A stretch of DNA of 64,000 bases from Bacillota bacterium. GTDB lineage: Bacteria > Bacillota > Clostridia > Peptostreptococcales > Anaerovoracaceae. The DNA lies in the NCBI GenBank assembly GCA_019420525.1, contig JAHZHA010000001.1:1-64000 (forward strand). The letters run 5' to 3'. Position 1 is the first letter of the stretch. Each line of letters begins with the position of its first letter. The notes under the pieces were generated by a model, which searched no databases, was not told the DNA's origin, and saw only the letters and a program-made list of their open reading frames with translations. The translations under genes and the position numbers were made by a program. This document shows, piece after piece, positions 1-9,050 of the stretch.

Positions 1-1
1 T

Positions 2-502
2 AGTATTAACACCAGCTTGGTCGAGTATGAAAGAACCACAAAAAGGGTCCCGACTATGAAGCCGGTAGGCGGTCAGGACAAGACAGAAAACGCGAAAAAA
101 GCGGCGGCGAAAAAAGCGGAAAAACCTGATTTTTCCAACGTAGTTATCGAGCCTCTCTTTGAAGATCTGGTGGATTTCGAGACTTTCAGCAAATCTGATT
201 TCAGAGTAGTGAAAGTAAAAGAGTGCGAAGCAGTTCCGAAGAGCAAAAAACTTCTCAAATTTGTGCTGGACGACGGCACGGAAAAAGAAAGAGTGATCCT
301 CAGCGGCATCCGTGAATATTACGAGCCGGAAGAACTGGTAGGAAAGACGTGTGTAGCCATCGTAAATCTGCCGCCGAGAAAGATGATGGGCATCGATTCC
401 GAAGGAATGTTGATCTCTGCCGTCTGCGAAAATAACGGAAGCGAAGCTCTCAGCCTTTTGATGCTGGATGACGCGATTCCGGCGGGTGCAAAGCTGTATT
501 GA
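2..502 (+). CDS. metG: Methionyl-tRNA synthetase C-terminal tRNA-binding domain (partial at left edge)
   Basis: The C-terminal ~110 residues form an EMAP/Trbp111-type OB-fold that binds tRNA and dimerises methionyl-tRNA synthetase. The visible features are SDFRVVKVKECEAVPKSKKL, the ILSG turn, the EELVGKTCVAIVNLPPRKM stretch and the GIDSEGMLISA segment typical of MetG tails. A Lys/Ala-rich linker (about residues 25-47 of the visible part) precedes it. The reading frame stays open to the window edge, so this is most likely the end of a full metG. An internal TTG at 17 or ATG at 56 would instead give a stand-alone beta-subunit-like protein of about 150-161 residues. Neither has a good ribosome site, so I prefer the truncated reading. 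Confidence 0.75.
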   Translation, partial: SINTSLVEYERTTKRVPTMKPVGGQDKTENAKKAAAKKAEKPDFSNVVIEPLFEDLVDFETFSKSDFRVVKVKECEAVPKSKKLLKFVLDDGTEKERVILSGIREYYEPEELVGKTCVAIVNLPPRKMMGIDSEGMLISAVCENNGSEALSLLMLDDAIPAGAKLY

Positions 503-591
503 TGATGCTCCAGCACTAGGGAAAGATGACTCGCAAAAGCTTCCTTTCTTCGCGATAGAAAAACATATTTTAATCAAAACATGTAAAAAAG

Positions 592-625
592 ACTCCGGGA
601 AACGACATTTTCCGGAGTTTTTTTA
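592..625 (+). terminator. Intrinsic terminator after metG
   Basis: The arms ACTCCGGGAAA and TTTTCCGGAGT pair across a short loop and are followed by a run of seven or more T. It lies about 90 bases after the metG stop. Confidence 0.85.
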
Positions 626-1368
626 TTTTTTGTCTCATAGAAAAACGTAAAAAGGTGTCTTTTACAGGAATTATGTTATGAAAATAACAGTTTGATCCTA
701 AAACATATACATTCACTCGAGTATGTTTAAAAATCGAAACAAGAAGAGGAAAAGTCCCGAATTTCAGAGCAGAAAACAGTTGAAAATAAATTCACAATTT
801 CCATCAAACACTTAAATATATTCTGTTGTATACGAATTTTTCTGAAAAATATCGGAAGATTGATATTTAAATTACTATTGTCAGGTTTATTGACAAGAAG
901 AGAATGGCGTGATAATGTATAGATACAACATACAGAGATGAATGTTTAATGACGAAATAAGAAAAAATTTACATTGAAATAAATAATAAAATTGAAAACA
1001 CACGAATAAACCGTTGAAATTCCAATAATTATCCATTGCATTTCTGATTGGATAAAAAGCATAGATATATTTTAATCCTAAAAATAACATACGTTCAAAA
1101 ATGTATAAATATTAATACAAAATTTAAAAAGTCGTTTAAGCATCTCCGGAAGCGAATTCTGCAGAAAGACTGCAGATGCGCTCAGCGAATGCCACCGCTG
1201 GGAGAAAAGTTGCAGACGGCTTTCGGATATCAGATGAGTTCTGATGCAGATTTCAGTCCCGTACCCTGTAAATGAGGATATTCAGCAAGATGAGGGATAT
1301 CCTCACTGCAGGATCAGGAAATATGGCTTCTGACTGTTTTCCGTCTTTTCTCCATAATTTGTTTATTG
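626..1368. other. AT-rich intergenic stretch without a recognisable gene
   Basis: The gap between metG and the first fermentation operon is over 900 bases. From about 640 to 1140 it is very AT-rich and has no open frame with a ribosome site. TTGACA at 890-895 with GATAAT at 911-916 (spacer 15) could be a weak promoter. From 1141 the base composition returns to normal. An 8-bp stem (GAGGATAT at 1274-1281 with ATATCCTC at 1297-1304) has no T run behind it. This may be a long regulatory leader or the remains of a lost gene. Confidence 0.6.
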
Positions 1369-1386
1369 TTAATAAACGTTTATTAA
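1369..1386. promoter_or_regulatory. 18-bp perfect palindrome, candidate operator of the adh-aldh-ptb-buk operon
   Basis: TTAATAAACGTTTATTAA reads identically on both strands and ends 39 bases before the chosen adh start, inside the AT-rich stretch where the promoter must lie. A second overlapping repeat, GTTTATT-gtt-AATAAAC (1361-1377), extends it to the left. The size is that of a dimeric repressor site. It does not match the clostridial Rex consensus (TTGTTAANNNNTTAACAA), although the left part TTGTTAA is present. Confidence 0.5.
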
Positions 1387-1425
1387 TATATTTTAAATGT
1401 TTTGTAATTGACAAGGAGGATGCAA

Positions 1426-2583
1426 ATGTTAAACTTCCAGTTTTATGAAAAGGTAAAAGTACTTTATGGCAACGGAGCCGTCAATCAGCTCGGCGATCTG
1501 GCTAAATACATCGGCGGAACGAAGGCTTTGATCGTTTCAGACCCTGGAATGAGCGCTACAGGAGTCATCGAAAAGATTGTTTCCGGTCTTGCAAACGAAA
1601 ATATCCCGTACGTACTGTTTGAAGAGAATGAACCGAATCCGCCGATCGCGGCCTGCGAGAAAGCCTATGAATTGCTGGTTAAAGAAGGATGCGACTTCAT
1701 CATCGGCGTAGGCGGCGGATCCAATATGGACTGCGCAAAAGGAGCGAATATTCTGAGATTCAATCCTGCCCCTCTCATTCAGTATGCCAACGGAGCAAAG
1801 CATTTCGATGTCGGCAGCGGACTTATCATGATTCCTACTACGGCGGGCACCGGATCTGAAATGTCAGACGGTTCTATTCTTTCAGATGAAAATCATATCA
1901 AGCAGAATTTCATCTCGGATGAAGGGGCATTTGCAGAATTTGCAATCGTGGATCCTGAACTGATGGCAGGCATGCCTCCGAAGCTCACCGCTTCCACAGG
2001 ACTGGATGCTTTCGCTCATTCTATCGAGGCCTATATGGGAACGCTGACCAACGGATTTATTCAGTTCCATGCGGAGAAGGCTATCGATGAGATTGCGGAA
2101 TATCTGCCTCGTGCGGTAGCGAACGGTTCCGACATGGAAGCGAGAGAAAAGATGGCAGTTGCCGCGTCAGTAGCCGGTTATCTTCTGGTTTACGGACACA
2201 CCTGTGCAGGTCATTCCATAGGTCAGACTCTCGGAGGCTATTTCAACATCCCGCACGGTACGGCATGTGCTTATGCACTTCCGTGGGTATGTGAGTTCAA
2301 TGCTGTAGCGGTACCGCATTTCATCAAGAGAGTTGGAATTGCTCTTGGAGTTGAATTCAGCGGCAGTGAAACACCGGAGGAGATCGGAGCGATGACGAGA
2401 GAAGCTCTTCTGAAATTCCGCGATGAAGAGTGTAAGCTCGTCGACATCAAGACATTCCCGTACGATGAGAGCAAATTTGAAGAGATCGCTCAGGTCTGCG
2501 CGGACGAATTCTTCCAGCAGTTCAATCCGAGAAAGATGTCAAAGGACGATTGTCTGGAAATCCTCAAGAAGATGTACGCTTAA
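1426..2583 (+). CDS. Iron-containing alcohol dehydrogenase (group III), first copy
   Basis: NAD(P)-dependent interconversion of an alcohol and its aldehyde in the cytoplasm. The protein has 385 residues, the family length. The dinucleotide-binding GGGSN is at 96-100, and the metal ligands align with FucO as D194, H198, H263 and H277 (motifs LDAFAH and AGHS...IPHG). I chose the ATG at 1426 because AAGGAGG at 1413-1419 lies 6 bases ahead; in-frame TTG 1408 and ATG 1420 overlap that site. It heads an operon with an acylating aldehyde dehydrogenase, Ptb and Buk, so its partner aldehyde is probably passed to the next enzyme. Substrate cannot be read from the sequence: 4-hydroxybutyrate or a C3-C5 alcohol are possibilities. 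Confidence 0.9.
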   Translation: MLNFQFYEKVKVLYGNGAVNQLGDLAKYIGGTKALIVSDPGMSATGVIEKIVSGLANENIPYVLFEENEPNPPIAACEKAYELLVKEGCDFIIGVGGGSNMDCAKGANILRFNPAPLIQYANGAKHFDVGSGLIMIPTTAGTGSEMSDGSILSDENHIKQNFISDEGAFAEFAIVDPELMAGMPPKLTASTGLDAFAHSIEAYMGTLTNGFIQFHAEKAIDEIAEYLPRAVANGSDMEAREKMAVAASVAGYLLVYGHTCAGHSIGQTLGGYFNIPHGTACAYALPWVCEFNAVAVPHFIKRVGIALGVEFSGSETPEEIGAMTREALLKFRDEECKLVDIKTFPYDESKFEEIAQVCADEFFQQFNPRKMSKDDCLEILKKMYA

Positions 2584-2689
2584 TGATTCAGTGAAAATGA
2601 TTCCGCCGCTGCAGGTTCTGTCGGGACATGTGGCGGCGACCAAATAAAGTGGTTTTTATTTTTCCAATAAATTTCAGGAGGTTAAAAAT

Positions 2690-4129
2690 ATGCCGGATAT
2701 TAATTTTATCAAAGAAGTCGTTGAAAGAGCGTTTGATCCGTTTTCCGAACTACCTGCTATCTATGCCAAGAAAGAAAAGATGGTGGATGAATATATAGAG
2801 AAATCGAGAAAGGCGCAGGAGATCGTCGCAACCTTTACGCAGGAACAGGTGGATAAACTTGTAAAAGCCATGGCTGTAACGATTTATGAACATGCGGAAG
2901 AGTTGGGGAAGATGGCTGCCGAAGAGACTGGAATGGGTGATCCGGAACATAAAGTGATGAAAAATATCGGAAAATCCACGGGTACCTGGGCGGAACTCAA
3001 AGGTAAACCGTCGATCGGCGTAATCAGAGAAGAACCGGAAAATGGCGTCATCGTCCTGGCTAAGCCGATGGGAGTTTTAGGATGTGTCACTCCGACGACG
3101 AACCCTACCATCACTCCGCTGGTAAACGGAATGTGCGCGGTTAAATGTGCAAACTCTCTCGTCGTTTCCCCTCATCCGCGTGCGAAAAACACGACGATGA
3201 AGACGGTGGAACTCATGAATGAAGCGATCATCGCTGCCGGCGGTCCTGCAGATCTCGTACAGTGCATCGATCAGCCTGATGTAGACGTCTCCGGTCTCCT
3301 GATGAAGAAAGTGGACGTCGTGCTGGCAACCGGAGGTCCGGACATGGTCAAGGCCGCTTATTCTTCCGGAAAGCCGGCGTTCGGCGTAGGAGCCGGAAAT
3401 TCGCAGTCCATCGTAGACAGAGGAATCGATTTCGACGAGGCGGCAGCCGATATCATCGAAGGCAGAACATTTGATCTGGGCGTTATCTGTGCGGGAAATC
3501 AGTGCATCCATGTCCACGAAGAAGATTATGCGGCGATGAAGGCGGCCTGCGAAAAAGCAGGTGCTTACTGGGCGGACGATGCGGCTGAGGTGGAAAAACT
3601 GAGAAATACTCTTTTCATCAACGGCGTGCTGAATAAAGAAGTGATCGGCCAGGTTCCCGCAACGATGGGAAAGATGGCAGGTATTGCGATTCCTGAGGAC
3701 AGATCAGCCATCATCATCAAAGCCTCCGGAACAGACGACGTTCTGTGCAAAGAGAAGCTCACCACAGCTATCGCTGTCATGACTTACAAGACTTTTGACG
3801 AAGCGGTGGAAAACGCCTGCACGAATACTTATCGCGAAGGTGCGGGTCACTCAGCAGTCGTATATTCGGACAATGATGACAATATTCTCGCAGCTGCAAA
3901 GAAGCTGCCGATAGGACGTATTCTCGTCAATCAGCCGGGTCATGCGGCAGGCGGAGACGCGAGGTTCAACGGACTGGAAGGCACGGTATCTCTGGGCTGC
4001 GGCTCCTGGGGAGGCAATAGCATTTCAGAAAATCTGACGTATCATCACCTGATGAATGTTTCCAGAATCGCATACAGACATCCGATGCCGGGATGTGATG
4101 CAACTCCGGAAGAAATCTTCGCAGATTAA
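2690..4129 (+). CDS. CoA-acylating aldehyde dehydrogenase, SucD-like (first copy)
   Basis: Oxidises an aldehyde with CoA and NAD(P)+ to acyl-CoA, or runs in reverse. It has 479 residues and resembles the succinate-semialdehyde dehydrogenase SucD of C. kluyveri along its whole length: TPTTNPTITPLVNGM (cofactor side), VVSPHPRAK, ATGGPDMVKAAYSSGKPA, and the probable nucleophile C267 in LGVICAGNQC. An N-terminal extension of about 25 residues is not in SucD. The usual Asn before the Cys motif (NGxIC) is Leu here. The start has AGGAGG 8 bases ahead. The operon places it between an alcohol dehydrogenase and a phosphate acyltransferase. Succinate semialdehyde, butanal or sulfoacetaldehyde-type substrates are all conceivable. 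Confidence 0.88.
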   Translation: MPDINFIKEVVERAFDPFSELPAIYAKKEKMVDEYIEKSRKAQEIVATFTQEQVDKLVKAMAVTIYEHAEELGKMAAEETGMGDPEHKVMKNIGKSTGTWAELKGKPSIGVIREEPENGVIVLAKPMGVLGCVTPTTNPTITPLVNGMCAVKCANSLVVSPHPRAKNTTMKTVELMNEAIIAAGGPADLVQCIDQPDVDVSGLLMKKVDVVLATGGPDMVKAAYSSGKPAFGVGAGNSQSIVDRGIDFDEAAADIIEGRTFDLGVICAGNQCIHVHEEDYAAMKAACEKAGAYWADDAAEVEKLRNTLFINGVLNKEVIGQVPATMGKMAGIAIPEDRSAIIIKASGTDDVLCKEKLTTAIAVMTYKTFDEAVENACTNTYREGAGHSAVVYSDNDDNILAAAKKLPIGRILVNQPGHAAGGDARFNGLEGTVSLGCGSWGGNSISENLTYHHLMNVSRIAYRHPMPGCDATPEEIFAD

Positions 4130-4144
4130 TCATACGGAAAGCAG

Positions 4145-4166
4145 CCGCAGGTGGAAACACCTGCGG
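4145..4166 (+). other. Intercistronic hairpin between aldh and ptb
   Basis: CCGCAGGTG and CACCTGCGG pair perfectly around a GAAA tetraloop and are followed by only three T. It is too weak for a full terminator. It may protect the upstream mRNA end or lower expression of ptb-buk relative to adh-aldh. Confidence 0.6.
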
Positions 4167-4203
4167 TTTGACTCAATAGCGGAAAATCAGGAAGGAGAAA
4201 GAT

Positions 4204-5166
4204 ATGGTACTGAAAGATTTTACGGATCTGATCAGCAAAGTCAGATCTTCAAATATCACAAAGAAACTCATAGCGGTTTCTGCGGATGATGCGCACACTC
4301 TGGAAGCCGTCATGCAGGCGACGAAGGACGGAATCGTGGAACCTTCCTTTATCGGAGATGCGGAGGCGATAAAGGCGACTCTGAAAGAACTGGGGGAAGA
4401 CAGCAGTCTGTATCCTGTCTATGAGGAGGCGGACTTCGACAAGGCGGCAGAGCTGGGAGTCCGGCTCATCCGGGAAGGAAAAGGCGATTTTCTGATGAAG
4501 GGCAGACTGGAAACTTCACAGATTCTGAGAGCTGTCGTCAACGAAGATCACGGGCTGGGTACGGGAGGCGTCATGTCTCATGTGGCGGTCAATGATGTGC
4601 CTGCTTATCACAAATTTCTCATTACGACAGACGGAGGCATGAACGTCGCACCGAATTTCAACATGAAACTGGGAATTCTTGTAAATGCGGTGAATATGCT
4701 GAGGGCTCTCGGCTATGAGAACCCGAAAGTAGCCGTTCTGGCAAATTCGGAAAAGGTGGATCCGAAGATTCCGGAATCTGTTGAGGCCGGCAAACTGAAA
4801 GAAATGTATGTCAGAGGTGAGATCAGAAACTGCATCGTAGAAGGTCCCGTGGCGCTGGATATCGCGCTGGTCAAAGCTCATGCAGAAGTGAAGCATTTTG
4901 AAAGCCCGGTGGCGGGCGATGCGGACATCATTCTGTCGCCGAATATCTTCACGAGCAATACGCTGGGCAAATCCCTGACGGAAATGGCAGGAGCAAAGAT
5001 GGCAGGTCTGATCGTGGGAGCGAAGGTTCCTATCATTCTCACCTCCAGAGGTTCTTCTTCCGAGGAAAAATATAATTCTATCGTCCTTGCGGCTGCAGTC
5101 GTTGCCGGAAGCGGGGACATCACCAGCGATCAGGTGGCTGATCTGACGGGCCTGAAATTCTGGTAA
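4204..5166 (+). CDS. ptb: Phosphate butyryltransferase-family phosphotransacylase
   Basis: Exchanges the CoA of an acyl-CoA for phosphate, giving acyl phosphate. It has 320 residues and the Pta/Ptb fold signatures: MKGRLETSQILRAVV in the N-terminal half, LITTDGGMNVAPNF, the EGPVALDIAL segment, and the C-terminal GAKVPIILTSRGSSSEEKYNS. The total length and the TDGGMN motif fit Ptb rather than acetate-type Pta. The start has AAGGAG 7-8 bases ahead. It is followed by a kinase 17 bases downstream, the usual ptb-buk pair. Here the pair sits behind an acylating aldehyde dehydrogenase rather than a beta-oxidation-type cluster, so the true acyl group may differ from butyryl. Confidence 0.9.
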   Translation: MVLKDFTDLISKVRSSNITKKLIAVSADDAHTLEAVMQATKDGIVEPSFIGDAEAIKATLKELGEDSSLYPVYEEADFDKAAELGVRLIREGKGDFLMKGRLETSQILRAVVNEDHGLGTGGVMSHVAVNDVPAYHKFLITTDGGMNVAPNFNMKLGILVNAVNMLRALGYENPKVAVLANSEKVDPKIPESVEAGKLKEMYVRGEIRNCIVEGPVALDIALVKAHAEVKHFESPVAGDADIILSPNIFTSNTLGKSLTEMAGAKMAGLIVGAKVPIILTSRGSSSEEKYNSIVLAAAVVAGSGDITSDQVADLTGLKFW

Positions 5167-5183
5167 AAGGAGAAGCGGAAAAT

Positions 5184-6254
5184 ATGGAAAAGATTTTAGT
5201 GATAAATCCGGGTTCGACTTCCACGAAAATCGCTGTCTACGAAGATGACCGGCAGATTTTTGTCAATAGTATCGAGCATGCGGACGAAGAACTTGAAAAA
5301 TATGATGCGATTTACGATCAGTATGAATTCAGAAAGAATCTGGTACTCGAGGAACTCGAAAAAAACGGAGTGAAAGCATCCGATCTCACGTGCATCATGT
5401 CCAGGGGAGGACTGCTGCCGCCGGTACCTGCCGGAGCTATTCGCATCAATCAGGATATGTGCGATCAGCTTCGCCTTCATCCGGTCAATGAGCATGCATC
5501 AAATCTGGGCGCTCCTATCGCTTTTTCCATCGCGGAGGAAAACGGTATTCCAGCATTTATCTACGATCCGGTAACGGTGGATGAAATGATTCCACTGGCG
5601 AAATACACCGGAATCCCTGAAATGAGGAGAAGAAGTCTGGGACACAACCTCAATATGAGGGCCATGGCCCACCGGTGTGCGGCAGACAACAGCCGGAACT
5701 TCGAGGATATGACGATCATCACCGCTCATATGGGCGGTGGGACCACCATCGGTGTCTATCAGGGAGGAAAGATTATCGATATCGTTACGGATGAAGAAGG
5801 ACCTTTTTCTCCTGAGAGAGCGGGCGGACTGCCGACGCCGCAGGTCATCGATCTGGCGTATTCCGGGGAGTACGATATCCGGGCGCTGAAAAAGAAGTTG
5901 AAGAACAGCTCCGGCCTCCAGGCGTATCTCGGAACGAAGGATGCGAGAACAGTGGAGAAAAGGATGGCAGAAGGCGACAAAAATGCCGGGGAAGTATATC
6001 AGGCCATGGCATATCAGATTTCAAAAGCGATCGGCGAGCTGGCCACTGTCGTAAAGGGCAGAGTGGATGCCATCGTCCTCACAGGAGGAATCGCTCATTC
6101 CGATCTGTTTACCGGCTGGATCAGAGAGCGTGTTTCTTTTATCGCCCCGGTTGTCATCTATCCAGGAGAAAACGAAATGGATGCTCTGGCCAGCGGAGCG
6201 CTCCGCGTTCTCAGAGGGGAAGAGGATGCCATGAAATTTGAGAAGAATTTTTAG
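5184..6254 (+). CDS. buk: Butyrate kinase-family acyl kinase
   Basis: Transfers phosphate from an acyl phosphate to ADP, giving ATP and free acid. It has 356 residues, the size of butyrate kinase. The ASKHA phosphate-binding motif INPGSTSTK is at residues 6-14, the second phosphate loop is HMGGGTTIG, and VLTGGIAHS provides the adenosine motif. The substrate-side signature SRGGLLPPVPAG is intact. AAGGAG precedes the ATG. Together with ptb it gives substrate-level phosphorylation from the aldehyde produced by the first two genes of the operon. Specificity for butyrate against isobutyrate, 4-hydroxybutyrate or other short acids cannot be told from sequence. Confidence 0.92.
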   Translation: MEKILVINPGSTSTKIAVYEDDRQIFVNSIEHADEELEKYDAIYDQYEFRKNLVLEELEKNGVKASDLTCIMSRGGLLPPVPAGAIRINQDMCDQLRLHPVNEHASNLGAPIAFSIAEENGIPAFIYDPVTVDEMIPLAKYTGIPEMRRRSLGHNLNMRAMAHRCAADNSRNFEDMTIITAHMGGGTTIGVYQGGKIIDIVTDEEGPFSPERAGGLPTPQVIDLAYSGEYDIRALKKKLKNSSGLQAYLGTKDARTVEKRMAEGDKNAGEVYQAMAYQISKAIGELATVVKGRVDAIVLTGGIAHSDLFTGWIRERVSFIAPVVIYPGENEMDALASGALRVLRGEEDAMKFEKNF

Positions 6255-6266
6255 GAGGAAATGCAG

Positions 6267-7490
6267 ATGACAGAGCATAAGTCAAAAGGTTCTTCTTTCC
6301 GCTGGGTGGAACTGGCGGTGGGAACGATTATCCTTCTGGTTCTCGGTTCTCTTTACGCCTGGTCGACGTATCGGGGCACTTTAGTTGATGAATTCGGATG
6401 GACCATCTCTTCCGCGCAGTTCACGTTTTCCGTATCCATGATGACTTTCTGTCTCGGAGGTCTGGTATCCGGTATGATCAGCGGCAAGACAGGTCCTAAA
6501 GTTCCGGCCGTCGCCAGCGCGGTACTCATGTTCGCCGGACTGTTCCTGTCCTCCATGATTTCCTCGCTGCCGGCCCTCTATCTGGCATATGGTGTGCTGT
6601 ACGGATTCGGCGTGGGTCTGGGCTACAATGCGATCATGGGAACTGTCGTAAAATGGTTCCCGGATAAAACGGGCCTGGCCAGCGGAATTCTCCTCATGGG
6701 CTTCGGTATCAGTTCTCTGATCGTCGGAAAAGTGGGAGCGCGGCTCATCGGAGAAATCGGTTGGAGAGATACGTTCATGTATTTCGGTATCTCATTCGGA
6801 ATTATCGTTCTGGTACTTTCCTTTTTTCTTAAAGTGCCCGCTCCTTCCGATGTGGCAGGTCTTCAGACAGCATCCGGAAAAAAGTCGGAGCCTTTTGCGG
6901 AACTCGATTCCGTCAGTATGCTGAAGACGAAGAATTTCTGGTTCTTTTTCATCTGGGCAGTCATGCTCAGTGCCGCAGGCTTGTGCATCGTGGGAAATTC
7001 CACGACGTTTGCGGATACGATCTGCAATAATCTGGAAACCGCGGCCACGGTAGCGGGCGTGATCTCCGTCTGCAACGGCATTGGCCGGGTTATCTTTGGT
7101 ACGATGTTTGATGCCAAAGGCTACCGTGCGACGATGACGGTTGCCGTGGCTCTCTTCGCGATTTCCACGGTCATACTTCTGTGGGCGTCTTTTTCGGGCA
7201 GCTTCGCCGTTCTCGTAATATCTTATGCGCTGGTGGGCTTTGCTTACGGCGGGGTTACACCGACGAATTCCGCTTTTATCGCAAAGTTCTACGGAAAACA
7301 GCATTATGCACTGAATTTCAGTATTATCAATCTGAATCTCCTGGCAGCTTCTTATCTCCCTCAGGTGGCGTCGAAGCTGCAGGATATGACGGGAAGTTAT
7401 AACGGAACATTTTACTACATGCTGGTTCTGTCGGCTGTGGCGCTGGTGATGGTACTCCTCATCCGGACGCCCGGCCGGAAGAAGAGCTGA
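6267..7490 (+). CDS. MFS transporter, oxalate/formate antiporter (OFA)-like
   Basis: A 407-residue inner-membrane carrier with about 12 hydrophobic segments. The start RWVELAVGTIILLVLGSLYAW and the following WSTYRGTL resemble the OFA branch of the major facilitator superfamily, whose studied members exchange organic anions such as oxalate for formate. The ATG at 6267 is preferred over that at 6261 because AGGAGG (6253-6258) is 8 bases from the former and only 2 from the latter. It follows buk by 12 bases and is surely in the same operon, so it likely brings in the substrate or exports the product acid, perhaps as an exchange. Confidence 0.85.
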   Translation: MTEHKSKGSSFRWVELAVGTIILLVLGSLYAWSTYRGTLVDEFGWTISSAQFTFSVSMMTFCLGGLVSGMISGKTGPKVPAVASAVLMFAGLFLSSMISSLPALYLAYGVLYGFGVGLGYNAIMGTVVKWFPDKTGLASGILLMGFGISSLIVGKVGARLIGEIGWRDTFMYFGISFGIIVLVLSFFLKVPAPSDVAGLQTASGKKSEPFAELDSVSMLKTKNFWFFFIWAVMLSAAGLCIVGNSTTFADTICNNLETAATVAGVISVCNGIGRVIFGTMFDAKGYRATMTVAVALFAISTVILLWASFSGSFAVLVISYALVGFAYGGVTPTNSAFIAKFYGKQHYALNFSIINLNLLAASYLPQVASKLQDMTGSYNGTFYYMLVLSAVALVMVLLIRTPGRKKS

Positions 7491-7685
7491 ACGGATTTTG
7501 CCCGCAGCGGCAGAAAGGAATGCAGGGAAATGGAAGAAGCGGCCGCCGGTACGGCGCAGTCCGGGCCGGGGAGCCGAAGGCAGCACAGAGCAGGGAAGAT
7601 CTTCCGGATGGCCTCTGCCTGTTTCCGAAGAGAAGTCGGCAGACGATCAGCATGCCTGCCGGCTTGTAACACAAGGAGAATAATT

Positions 7686-8855
7686 ATGGAAAACAAGTCC
7701 CGCATAAAAATCGGAATATACGGTATCGGTATACTGATGATGGGCGTTATCGGAATCTCCGGAGCCCTGACCGCTATCGGCGCACATTTTCCTGATGCCT
7801 CGCAGACGATGATACAGAATCTTATCTCGATTCCATGTCTTGTCGTCATACCTGTTACGCTGATCGTGGGAAAACTGATGGATTCTGTATCGAAAAAACT
7901 GATTGCATTAGTTGGAATTCTCTGCTTTCTCATCGGAGGTTTTGTACCGGCACTGATGTCTTCTCTGACGGCAATTCTCGTGCTGCGGGGAGTTCTCGGC
8001 GTCGGCATCGGAGTCGTTCAGTGCGTGTCTTCCGCGCTGGTGGCCGAAAATTTTGAAGGTCCGGAACGCGATAAGGTTCAGGGCAATCTGACCTCCGCGC
8101 AGATGCTGGGTATCTGTGTCATGGTATTCGCAGGCGGATGGCTGGCGGATATCTCCTGGAACTTTGCGTTCTTCGTACATCTTCTTGGAATTATTTCTCT
8201 CGTCCTCTGCATCGTATGCATTCCGAACGTGAAGCCGTCATCAGCCGGTGTATCCGATGCTCCGAAGCAGAAAGCAAAGCTCACCGCCGGATCGTGGATC
8301 TGGGCTCTGACGATGTTTGTCCTCTTTATCGGAGCGCAGATTTATTCCATCGCCCTTTCTTTCATCGTGGATGAAAAGGGGCTGGGTACGGCAGCGCAGT
8401 CTGGAAATGCGATGGCGTTCTTCGCTATCGGCGGCTTCCTGTTGGGTCTCGTATTCGGCAGACTGGCAGGCGCAGCCAGGGATCTGACTTTATTTATCGG
8501 TCTCTGTGGCATCATCGTCTCTTATCTGGTAATCGCTTTTGCAGGCATGATGCCGATGATTTATCTGGGAGCTTTCCTGTTCGGCGTATCTCTCTCGGTC
8601 TGCATGCCTTGTGTCATCGTGGGCACGGCAGGTTCTGTCGATGCATTTTCTTCTGCAATGGCGATTTCCATAACCATGTGCGCGCAGAATTTCGCTCAGT
8701 TCCTCTGCCCGTATATCGTCAATCCGATATCTGCGGCACTCAGCGACGGTACGAATGCAAATCAGATTTCTTTCCTGCTGGGAGCAGCTCTGACGGCTGT
8801 CATGGCGGTGATTGCTCTGATCTGGGGACTGAAGCAGAACAGAAAGAACGCGTAA
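7686..8855 (+). CDS. MFS transporter (CynX/NimT-like), second carrier of the operon
   Basis: A 389-residue membrane protein with about 12 transmembrane segments and two MFS halves joined by a loop near residue 185-195 (KPSSAGVSDAPKQKAK). The ATG at 7686 has AAGGAG about 6 bases ahead. The frame is open upstream to 7530, but that part is Arg/Ala-rich, not hydrophobic and has no ribosome site. The 195-base gap after the first carrier holds no gene. A strong terminator follows, so this closes the operon. Substrate is unknown; the pairing suggests separate import and export of related organic acids or alcohols. Confidence 0.8.
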   Translation: MENKSRIKIGIYGIGILMMGVIGISGALTAIGAHFPDASQTMIQNLISIPCLVVIPVTLIVGKLMDSVSKKLIALVGILCFLIGGFVPALMSSLTAILVLRGVLGVGIGVVQCVSSALVAENFEGPERDKVQGNLTSAQMLGICVMVFAGGWLADISWNFAFFVHLLGIISLVLCIVCIPNVKPSSAGVSDAPKQKAKLTAGSWIWALTMFVLFIGAQIYSIALSFIVDEKGLGTAAQSGNAMAFFAIGGFLLGLVFGRLAGAARDLTLFIGLCGIIVSYLVIAFAGMMPMIYLGAFLFGVSLSVCMPCVIVGTAGSVDAFSSAMAISITMCAQNFAQFLCPYIVNPISAALSDGTNANQISFLLGAALTAVMAVIALIWGLKQNRKNA

Positions 8856-8916
8856 ACGCGTTAAAATAATATCTTCAGCAGAATAGTACGGCCGGCATTT
8901 CAGCCGGATGATGAAG

Positions 8917-8951
8917 AAAAAGGAGAACGGCAGTGCCGCTCTCCTTTTTTA
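8917..8951 (+). terminator. Intrinsic terminator of the adh-aldh-ptb-buk-MFS operon
   Basis: AAAGGAGAACGGCA pairs with TGCCGCTCTCCTTT with one mismatch and runs into six T. A direct repeat of TTTTTATATCGACAAC follows twice in a row (about 8945-8977). Confidence 0.85.
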
Positions 8952-9050
8952 TATCGACAACTTTTTATATCGACAACCCGCCGGTATGATTTCATGCCCG
9001 CACGTCTGTCGTCTGCCGTCCGTCTGTCAATGCCGGCTGCAGCGATGTCT

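Noticed and set aside
1048..1275. Small open frame in the AT-rich gap upstream of the first operon
   Set aside because: No ribosome site, no start in a plausible place and no domain; the composition changes sharply inside it.
1366..1386. Rex redox-sensor box upstream of adh
   Set aside because: Only the left half (TTGTTAA) fits; the right half lacks TTAACAA at the needed distance, so the site is reported as an unassigned palindrome.
7530..7685. N-terminal extension of the second MFS carrier to an upstream ATG
   Set aside because: The extension is Arg- and Ala-rich and not hydrophobic, whereas the ATG at 7686 has a proper ribosome site and starts the first membrane segment.
8945..8977. Tandem 16-base repeat after the MFS terminator as a mobile-element end
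   Set aside because: Only two copies, no inverted ends and no transposase nearby; more likely a local duplication.
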